Shown here: in pieces, positions 1 to 5,333 of the stretch
Layout: every line of letters starts with the position of its first letter
Numbering within the stretch: position 1 is the stretch's first letter
NCBI GenBank assembly: GCA_023818905.1
Contig: JAMWDE010000067.1
Coordinates: 1-5,656, forward strand
Reading direction: 5' to 3'
DNA length: 5,656 nucleotides
Source of the DNA: Candidatus Omnitrophota bacterium
GTDB lineage: Bacteria > Omnitrophota > Gorgyraeia > Gygaellales > Profunditerraquicolaceae
Translations under genes and position numbers: made by a program
Notes under the pieces: generated by a model
Database searches by the model: none
Told to the model about the DNA's origin: nothing
The model's input: only the letters and a program-made list of their open reading frames with translations

Positions 1-148
1 TAGTAACGTATGTCTCGCAGGCAACTCTGCCATGCGGGTCCTGCCTTAGTACCTCATCAAGCACTGCATCGGATATCTGGTCGCAGACCTTATCAGGATG
101 TCCCTCAGCTACTGATTCCGAGGTAAAGATATATTTACGGATTGCCAT
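1..148 (-). CDS. metK: S-adenosylmethionine synthetase (methionine adenosyltransferase), N-terminal fragment, cut by window start
   Basis: This is the first 49 codons of MetK, the cytosolic enzyme that makes S-adenosylmethionine from methionine and ATP. The visible protein opens [20 protein letters not shown], which carries the family's N-terminal signature FTSES(V/A)xEGHPDK. His17 in GHPDK matches the catalytic His near residue 14-15 of E. coli MetK, Asp19 follows as the metal ligand, and the fragment continues with DQISDAVLD and RVACETYV, where Glu45 matches the conserved Glu of the ACET motif. The start is well fixed: it aligns with E. coli MetK to within two residues and has a strong Shine-Dalgarno seven bases upstream. 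It is the last gene seen in the operon and begins 11 bases after the nucleotidyltransferase stop. The rest of the gene (families are about 380-400 residues) lies beyond position 1. Family assignment is certain; intactness cannot be judged. Confidence 0.97.
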   Translation of the reverse strand, partial: MAIRKYIFTSESVAEGHPDKVCDQISDAVLDEVLRQDPHGRVACETYVT

Positions 149-155
149 AGTCTAA

Positions 156-162
156 CTCCTTA
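156..162 (-). promoter_or_regulatory. Shine-Dalgarno of metK overlapping the upstream stop codon
   Basis: Read on the minus strand, the sequence TAAGGAG lies seven bases before the metK ATG. Its first three bases are the stop codon of the nucleotidyltransferase gene (162-160). A ribosome that terminates there is already on the metK ribosome binding site, which suggests translational coupling. It also confirms the metK start. Confidence 0.85.
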
Positions 163-903
163 ATTTACAGTGCAGTACTTATTCCTCGCCTGGAAGTATA
201 ATCTAGGATGCCCGATATCGTACCAAATGCCTTTAAATAAAAACCCATAAACAGGCTCTTTTTTTCTTAGCCAGTCTATATAAAACCCCATTGCATCATG
301 CTTATGGGTAGTGGCTAAGTATTCTCTGGTAAATTTTAATTTTTCCTTAGGAAAATAATAAAGACACATCGCTACTAATGTTGACTTGGGCATCTTAGGT
401 TTTTCCCTAAAATCAACTATCCTCTTTTGCCTATTTAGTCTAACTACTCCGTATTTGACCGCCTGCATTTTGTCTTTCAAATCATAAACTCCTATGGTTG
501 TATAAGGCACCTTGGCTTTGGCAAAACAGAGAAAATCAGATAGCCCTGTATCAAATAAATTATCCGCTCCTATTACCAGCAAGTCTTCATTGATATTCTT
601 CTTTTCAATAACAAACCCCATATCACCCACTGCTCCCAATCTATCATTATAATCTTTGGATAAATCATTAATGATACAAACACGTTTCTCAGTTTCTAAA
701 TTATCTAACCAGTGTTTAAAATGCCTAAAGAATTTGGTATTGGTAACTACAATAATCTCGTCTATAGCCTCTAAAGGTTCAAATTTATCTATAATGTAAT
801 TGATTATGGGTCTGTTACCTATGGGCAACAATGACTTCGGGCACTCCTTAGTTAAGGGATACAATCTTGTCCCGTAGCCTCCAGCTAAGATAAGCGCCTT
901 CAT
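160..903 (-). CDS. Sugar-phosphate nucleotidyltransferase (NTP_transferase family)
   Basis: A complete 247-residue protein of the sugar nucleotidyltransferase family (RmlA/GlmU-N/GalU-like fold), which joins a sugar-1-phosphate to an NTP to give NDP-sugar and pyrophosphate in the cytosol. Visible motifs in order: the nucleotide-binding loop LAGGYGTRL at residues 6-14, PKSLLP at 22-27, GADN with metal-ligand candidate Asp114 at 112-115, FREKPK at 165-170 with Lys168, and GIWYDIG at 225-231 near the C-terminus. The length covers the catalytic domain only; there is no left-handed beta-helix acyltransferase domain as in GlmU. The start is fixed because an in-frame TGA lies only three codons upstream (915-913) and the protein opens with the classic MKALILAGG; the Shine-Dalgarno is weak. 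It sits 36 bases after the PGI/PMI gene. The sugar and nucleotide cannot be told from sequence alone; glucose-1-P or mannose-1-P are reasonable guesses given the isomerase neighbour. Confidence 0.9.
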   Translation of the reverse strand: MKALILAGGYGTRLYPLTKECPKSLLPIGNRPIINYIIDKFEPLEAIDEIIVVTNTKFFRHFKHWLDNLETEKRVCIINDLSKDYNDRLGAVGDMGFVIEKKNINEDLLVIGADNLFDTGLSDFLCFAKAKVPYTTIGVYDLKDKMQAVKYGVVRLNRQKRIVDFREKPKMPKSTLVAMCLYYFPKEKLKFTREYLATTHKHDAMGFYIDWLRKKEPVYGFLFKGIWYDIGHPRLYFQARNKYCTVN

Positions 904-939
904 CCGTCCGTGTCAATTAGGCATAATAAGATTTCTTTA

Positions 940-2019
940 TCAGCTATATTTACCAGATAAGGCCAACTGGTTCTTTAAATACGTAACCCTCTCCACAGGA
1001 GTGGGATCGATTCCATAGAGCATAGCGAGATAAAATGAAATAAAATCGCCTATATATATCAAAGAGAATATCCTACTTAATAGGTCTTCACCCCGCGAAT
1101 AAATTTCCAAAACCTCCACATCTTGTTTTTTAAGAATATCTCTGGTAATATCCATCCTCTTGGCAACCCTAGAATGAAGGAATCTGTCTCTAAGCATAAT
1201 TACGATAAAATTCTTAAATAGCCTATGTGGATTCTGCCAACCCACGATCTCGTTGTGATTCATCTCAGGAAATACATGGCTGGAAGCCAATGCTTTGGAA
1301 TTCTCATTCAGCTGTCCCCTTAGGCGCGTAGATACCACATCAAAATGAATAGAACTAGAGTAGATAACGGTAAATTTACTGTATATCCTGGAAGCAATGT
1401 ATTTTGCTATATTATCCTTCTGAGCAATAGATGGATTAAGACACTCTTTTGCCAAATCATCTAAAACCCTAACTGTCTCTCTGACAGCATAATCAACCTC
1501 TTTAATCAATCCCAACCGCGCCAATATGCATAGAGGAATGATACTCAGATATCCCAACGCACACCTCGGAGGTAAGCCTTGAGGTATCTGAATGAACGAA
1601 ACATTATCCTTAATGGCTAAATCCTTTAAAGTGCCTCCTGAAGAGATAGTTACTATATTTGAACCCCTATCCATGGCTTGTCTGTAGGTACTTATAGTCT
1701 CCTCGGTGTTACCAGAATAACTTGTCAAGAAAAATAGTGTAGAGCTATCTGCAAAGGCAGGTAAATCGTACTCACGTACAACCACAATAGGAATTTTGGA
1801 CTCAAAGTATAAATAAGACCTCACCAGGTCTGCACCAATAGCCGAACCACCTAAACCCGCAAATAAGACCTTATTGAACTCTCTCTTCTCAAGCCGTATC
1901 TTTGCTTGCCTAGCTATCTCAAAAGCCGTACTACACTGTAAGGGAAAACTCAAAAGAAGCTCCAGCATATTTGATTTGTCTAATCTCTTTATATTCTGTA
2001 AACTTAAACTTCCTTTCAT
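940..2019 (-). CDS. Bifunctional phosphoglucose/phosphomannose isomerase (SIS-domain family)
   Basis: A complete 359-residue protein of the PGI/PMI family, which interconverts glucose-6-phosphate or mannose-6-phosphate with fructose-6-phosphate in the cytosol. The N-terminal SIS domain shows GLGGSAIGAD at residues 55-64 and the phosphate-binding loop SYSGNTEET at 100-108, followed by PPRCALGY at 150-157. The C-terminal half has QLNENSKALA with Glu239 and NHNEIVGW with His255. The 16-residue spacing between this Glu and His equals that of catalytic Glu203 and His219 recalled for the Pyrobaculum aerophilum enzyme. The DPTPV...LK end, with Lys349, is also typical. The protein is somewhat longer than the archaeal enzymes (about 300) but of bacterial size. 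The start is supported by an in-frame TGA nine codons upstream and an AGGA 11 bases before the ATG. The gene lies 29 bases after ptsI. True dual specificity is inferred from family; a single activity is possible. Confidence 0.92.
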   Translation of the reverse strand: MKGSLSLQNIKRLDKSNMLELLLSFPLQCSTAFEIARQAKIRLEKREFNKVLFAGLGGSAIGADLVRSYLYFESKIPIVVVREYDLPAFADSSTLFFLTSYSGNTEETISTYRQAMDRGSNIVTISSGGTLKDLAIKDNVSFIQIPQGLPPRCALGYLSIIPLCILARLGLIKEVDYAVRETVRVLDDLAKECLNPSIAQKDNIAKYIASRIYSKFTVIYSSSIHFDVVSTRLRGQLNENSKALASSHVFPEMNHNEIVGWQNPHRLFKNFIVIMLRDRFLHSRVAKRMDITRDILKKQDVEVLEIYSRGEDLLSRIFSLIYIGDFISFYLAMLYGIDPTPVERVTYLKNQLALSGKYS

Positions 2020-2048
2020 CGCTTGTGTTATCCTATCAGTTCAATCAA

Positions 2049-3788
2049 CTAGTTAACATTAACCAAAATCTTTTTTAGTTCTGACTGGATAAACGCCTCT
2101 ACCTCTCTGCCTGAAGATAATCTCAAGGCCTGCTGAGCAATATCTTGAGCTTGTTTAAAGGTCACAGAGCGAATTATATATTTTATCTGAGGAATTACCT
2201 GGGGCGGCATACTAAACTCATCCAAACCCAACCCCAAAAGCACCAAGGCAAATGCAGGCTCACCTGCCATCTCGCCACACATTCCTACCCAGATGCCTGC
2301 ATTATGCGCTGCCTCAATTATATTCTTAATCATTCTCAAGACTGCAGGATGTGTAGGCTCATAGAGATAGGCAACCTTTTCATTTGTTCTATCAACTGCT
2401 AAGGAATACTGGATAAGGTCATTGGTGCCGATACTAAAAAAATCCACCTCTCCCGCTAAAAGGTCAGCAGTCATAGCTGCAGAGGGAACCTCAATCATTG
2501 CTCCTACCTGAATATCTCCATCGAAAGACACCCCTTCTTCTTTAAGCTCTTGCTTAGTCTCCTCTAATATTTTATTTGCCTGCCTTAGTTCTTCAATTCC
2601 AGAAATCATTGGATACATAAGCTTTAGTTTTCCATACAGAGATGCCCTTAGTATCGCCCGTAGCTGAATTTTGAATATATCTGGCCGAGCCAAACAGAAT
2701 CTAATAGCACGCCACCCTAAAAAAGGTTGCATCTGACGAGGTATCTCAAACTGTGAGATAAATTTATCGCCTCCCAAATCTAGAGTGCGGATAATCACAG
2801 AATGAGGGTACATCTGTTCAGCTACATACTTGTATGCCTGAAAATGCTCATCTTCTGAAGGTAGGTCCTTTCTATTCATATAGAAGAACTCCGTACGGTA
2901 AAGACCTATGCCTTCTGCGCCGTGTATCTTTACCGAAGGGACCTCTTCTGGAAATTCTATATTTGCAGCGATATTTACTGACCTGCCATCTAAGGTAACG
3001 CAGGCCAAATCCTTAACCGCTAAGAACCTGCCGGCTATGCCTTTTAACTTCTCCTCTTCTTGACGATAGTCCTCTATAGTCTGTTTGTCAGGATTAACAA
3101 TTACAACTCCGGCATTGCCATCCACGATTAACATATCATTGTTTTTTATCTTCGCAGTCGCATGCTCTGTACCAACCACTGCCGGAATCTCCAAAGATTT
3201 AGCTATAATCGCTGTATGGGAGGTCTTACCTCCAATATCTGTCACAAAGGCGCAGACATTCTGTTTATGCATAGCCACGGTATCAGAAGGAGACAGGTCA
3301 TGTGCTACCACTACTACCTTCTCTTTAAGGTCGGATAGCGTCTTGTACTCCTTGCCCAATAAATTATGCAGGATCCTTCTTCCTACATCGTTGATATCTA
3401 CAATGCGTTCTCTTAAATAACTGTCTTCAATCTTAGAGAAGACATCAACGTATTTCTTTAGAACCTCTGAGAATATGTAAGCAACATTCAGGTGTTCTCT
3501 CTTTAAACGGGAAATTACCTCCTCAATGAGCATACGGTCCTCTAAAACCAAAAGATGTGCATCAAATATTTCTGCCTCCTCTTGCCCCATCTCCTTAGCA
3601 ATCTGCTTTTGAAGCTCAATAATCTCCTTGCGCGTTTTGATGAGCGCTTCTTCAAAAAGCTGTATCTGAAGAGGAATATCATCTTGGTTTATAGGCTGCG
3701 GGGAAACGACAAATTCCTCCTTACCTATCTTATAGGCAGGACCAATGGTTATACCTGCTGCAGCAGGTATGCCTCTTAGCTCTATCAT
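2049..3788 (-). CDS. ptsI: Phosphoenolpyruvate-protein phosphotransferase (PTS enzyme I)
   Basis: A complete 579-residue cytosolic enzyme I, which autophosphorylates from PEP and passes the phosphate to HPr. Key residues line up with E. coli EI at a constant +2 offset: His191 in GGKTSHTAI is the phosphorylated His189; Arg298 (GLYRTE), Arg334 (IIRTLDLGGDK) and Arg360 (PFLGWRAIR) bind PEP; Glu433 (MIEVPSA) and Asp457 (GTNDLIQYS) are the metal ligands; Arg467 and Cys504 (GMCGEMAG) complete the site. Domain order is the HPr-binding helical domain with the swivelling His domain (about 1-230), then the PEP-binding TIM barrel (about 260-560). Length is that of canonical EI; there is no N-terminal GAF domain as in PtsP (EI-Ntr). 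The segment before the PFLGWR motif reads RQMQ where E. coli has KEEN, an unusual substitution. The gene starts one base after the ptsH stop, behind AGAGGAG. A perfect 20-bp palindrome lies in its first 40 bases. Confidence 0.97.
   Translation of the reverse strand: MIELRGIPAAAGITIGPAYKIGKEEFVVSPQPINQDDIPLQIQLFEEALIKTRKEIIELQKQIAKEMGQEEAEIFDAHLLVLEDRMLIEEVISRLKREHLNVAYIFSEVLKKYVDVFSKIEDSYLRERIVDINDVGRRILHNLLGKEYKTLSDLKEKVVVVAHDLSPSDTVAMHKQNVCAFVTDIGGKTSHTAIIAKSLEIPAVVGTEHATAKIKNNDMLIVDGNAGVVIVNPDKQTIEDYRQEEEKLKGIAGRFLAVKDLACVTLDGRSVNIAANIEFPEEVPSVKIHGAEGIGLYRTEFFYMNRKDLPSEDEHFQAYKYVAEQMYPHSVIIRTLDLGGDKFISQFEIPRQMQPFLGWRAIRFCLARPDIFKIQLRAILRASLYGKLKLMYPMISGIEELRQANKILEETKQELKEEGVSFDGDIQVGAMIEVPSAAMTADLLAGEVDFFSIGTNDLIQYSLAVDRTNEKVAYLYEPTHPAVLRMIKNIIEAAHNAGIWVGMCGEMAGEPAFALVLLGLGLDEFSMPPQVIPQIKYIIRSVTFKQAQDIAQQALRLSSGREVEAFIQSELKKILVNVN
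3751..3770. repeat. Perfect 20-bp palindrome in the 5' end of ptsI
   Basis: The sequence ATACCTGCTG is followed at once by its exact reverse complement, with no mismatch and no spacer. It covers bases 19-38 of the ptsI coding sequence and encodes the segment IPAAAGI. In mRNA it could fold as an 8-bp stem with a TGCA loop; in DNA it has the two-fold symmetry of an operator. The symmetry of the peptide (I-P-A-A-A-G-I) explains part of it, since enzyme I proteins keep a similar GIPxSxG segment, but wobble positions also match. The palindrome is observed; any function is unknown. Confidence 0.7.
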
Positions 3789-3789
3789 A

Positions 3790-4056
3790 CTACTCCTCTT
3801 CTTTTGTGATAATCTTTTCCAACTCTGATATAGCTAAACTCGCATCTTCGCCATCGGCCTCAATAACGATCTGACTGCCTCTATGCGCTCCTAGTGTAAG
3901 GATACCCATAATAGATTTCCCATTCACTTCTTCATTATCTTTTCTTACGGTTATACGGGCATTAAATCTGTTAGCGGTCTGTACAAAGAGCGCAGCTGGT
4001 CGTGCATGCAAACCTTGTTTATTCTTTACAGTGATTTTCTTTCTTATTAAAACCAT
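3790..4056 (-). CDS. ptsH: HPr phosphocarrier protein
   Basis: A complete 88-residue HPr, the small cytosolic PTS phosphocarrier that accepts phosphate from enzyme I and donates it to EIIA domains. The catalytic site is GLHARPAA at residues 15-22, with His17 equivalent to His15 of model HPr proteins and Arg19 equivalent to Arg17. The regulatory loop VNGKSIMGILTL at 44-55 keeps Ser48, equivalent to Ser46, in the NGKSIMG context recognised by HPr kinase/phosphorylase. Length and the two-residue N-terminal shift are normal. The gene lies five bases after the yvcK stop and one base before ptsI, so the three are almost certainly cotranscribed. An AGGAG at 4072-4068, inside the last codons of yvcK, stands 11 bases before the ATG, a rather long spacing. 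An NPr-type (nitrogen PTS) role is possible given the neighbouring ptsN, but the Ser48 motif makes it look like a regulatory HPr or Crh-like protein. Confidence 0.96.
   Translation of the reverse strand: MVLIRKKITVKNKQGLHARPAALFVQTANRFNARITVRKDNEEVNGKSIMGILTLGAHRGSQIVIEADGEDASLAISELEKIITKEEE
3793..3799 (-). promoter_or_regulatory. Shine-Dalgarno of ptsI inside the 3' end of ptsH
   Basis: AGAGGAG on the minus strand lies four bases before the ptsI ATG and is made from the last codons (Glu-Glu) of ptsH. The ptsH stop TAG and the ptsI ATG are separated by one base, so HPr and enzyme I are probably translationally coupled. Confidence 0.75.
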
Positions 4057-4061
4057 ACTGC

Positions 4062-5333
4062 CTATATCTCCTCAATAAAACTTAAAATGATCTTTGCTAA
4101 CTGTACAGGATCATGCCTTACTGTCTCTTGAGCACGAACCACATCCTCTTCGATGACGCGATATCCAGCATTCTCGATCTTCTTTCTATCATTAATAACT
4201 GGAAAGGCATTCTCTTGGGCATAACGTCTCAAAAGTGCAGATGGTATTTCACCTGTATTAACAATGCAGTAATCAAATATGCGTGGATGACTATGGGCAA
4301 CAAGTGCCCTTACATGGTCTGAAGCAGTATAACCATCCGTTTCTCCTGGCTGGGTCATTATATTACAGACATAAACCTTGATCGCCTGTGAATTCACAAT
4401 ACTGGTGGTGATATCTTTTATTAAGAGATTGGGGATAATGCTGGTGTACAGAGAGCCCGGACCTAAAACAATAACCTGTGCCTCCTCAATAGCCTTGATT
4501 GCTTCAGGGGTAGCCTCAGCTACCTGAGGCCTTAGATATACATTCTTGATAGGTAAATTTACCTTAGGTATTCTATCCTCTCCCTCCGTAGTTGAACCAT
4601 CTGGATGTTGAGCTACCAATACCACATTACTCAATGTGGAAGGTACTACCTGGCCTCTCAAGGCTAAGACCTTGCTTGTCTCCTTAACCGCCTTTTCAAA
4701 ATCTCCCGTCAATTGAGTCATCACAGTGATAAAAAGATTACCAAAGCTATGCCCCTTTAGTTCCGAGGTCTCCCCAAACCTGAATTGAAATAACTCGCGC
4801 ATCAAGCCAGGTGCATCTGCCAAAGCAACCAAACAGTTACGTACATCGCCTGGTGGTAACATATCAAACTGTTGCCTCAATCTACCAGAAGACCCCCCAT
4901 CATCGGCTACCGTTACCACTGCTGTAATATTTGAACTAAATTCCTTAAGGCCACTCAACAGTACAGAAAGCCCTGTACCTCCACCTACTGCTACAATCTT
5001 TGGACCTCTACTAAGCTGTCTCCTTCGATATAAAAGGTCAACCAATTCTGTATCTTTTGAAGAAGGGACTATCACAGAGATAAAGGCACGTATCATCCTC
5101 TTTATACTCAAGGCCAAAATAACTATACTGGAAATTAACACTATAACGTAAAGCAATTTGACTATCGTATATCCCTCACCACCGAGATTGCTGGAGGCAA
5201 AAACAATTAATATAACTGCCATCGCGGATAATCCTATCCAGCGCTTTATACCAATCCCTGGGTAAAGCCACTTTAATACTCCCCTAAGTTTGGAGTAAGC
5301 GAAAACTTTTTTAAAATTAAATTCTTTTCTCAT
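4062..5333 (-). CDS. yvcK: YvcK/CofD-like protein with N-terminal membrane anchor (gluconeogenesis factor family)
   Basis: A complete 423-residue YvcK-family protein. In Bacillus and related bacteria YvcK binds UDP-sugars such as UDP-GlcNAc and is needed for growth on gluconeogenic carbon and for normal cell-wall synthesis; it is related in fold to CofD (2-phospho-L-lactate transferase). The CofD-like domain starts near residue 112 with KIVAVGGGTGLS, then VADDGGSSGRLR (142-153), PPGDVRN (160-166), GHSFGN (194-199), GPGSLYTSI (291-299) and MTQPGETDGYTASDHV (326-341). Ahead of it, residues 32-50 and about 55-77 form two hydrophobic segments, so the protein is probably membrane-anchored with the catalytic-like domain cytosolic. 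The first 17 bases overlap the end of ptsN. The ATG is the only plausible start: an in-frame TAA lies at 5345-5343 and no ATG, GTG or TTG follows before Met38 inside the first membrane segment. AAGAGG directly abuts the ATG, so initiation probably depends on coupling to ptsN. Confidence 0.93.
   Translation of the reverse strand: MRKEFNFKKVFAYSKLRGVLKWLYPGIGIKRWIGLSAMAVILIVFASSNLGGEGYTIVKLLYVIVLISSIVILALSIKRMIRAFISVIVPSSKDTELVDLLYRRRQLSRGPKIVAVGGGTGLSVLLSGLKEFSSNITAVVTVADDGGSSGRLRQQFDMLPPGDVRNCLVALADAPGLMRELFQFRFGETSELKGHSFGNLFITVMTQLTGDFEKAVKETSKVLALRGQVVPSTLSNVVLVAQHPDGSTTEGEDRIPKVNLPIKNVYLRPQVAEATPEAIKAIEEAQVIVLGPGSLYTSIIPNLLIKDITTSIVNSQAIKVYVCNIMTQPGETDGYTASDHVRALVAHSHPRIFDYCIVNTGEIPSALLRRYAQENAFPVINDRKKIENAGYRVIEEDVVRAQETVRHDPVQLAKIILSFIEEI
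4068..4072 (-). promoter_or_regulatory. Probable Shine-Dalgarno of ptsH inside the 3' end of yvcK
   Basis: AGGAG within the last two Glu codons of yvcK lies 11 bases before the ptsH ATG. The spacing is longer than ideal, but no better site exists, and the five-base gap after the yvcK stop would allow reinitiation. Confidence 0.5.

Noticed and set aside
887..916. TTGACA at 916-911 followed 18 bases later by TATCTT (892-887) on the minus strand, resembling a sigma-70 promoter.
   Set aside because: The -10 matches only 4 of 6 positions, and transcription would start inside the nucleotidyltransferase coding sequence, so it could not express that gene. It might in principle serve metK about 740 bases away, but a match this weak is not enough.
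913..924. A three-codon reading frame (ATG CCT AAT TGA) in the gap before the nucleotidyltransferase.
   Set aside because: It has no Shine-Dalgarno and no attenuator structure around it. Its main value is that its stop fixes the downstream start codon.
3085..3420. A 111-residue plus-strand reading frame opposite ptsI, with similar shorter ones at 1874-2056, 2145-2402, 3555-3779 and 4113-4322.
   Set aside because: Each lies antisense to a firmly identified gene, and the translations show no recognisable domain. They are shadows of the coding strand.
4513..4530. Inverted repeat GCCTCAG-CTAC-CTGAGGC inside yvcK, a 7-bp perfect stem with a 4-base loop.
   Set aside because: It lies mid-gene with no T-run, so it is not a terminator. 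A stem of this size is expected about once by chance in a window of this length.
4961..4980. Short inverted repeat GTACAG/CTGTAC with a six-base loop in yvcK.
   Set aside because: A 6-bp stem within coding sequence is common by chance, and nothing else supports it.
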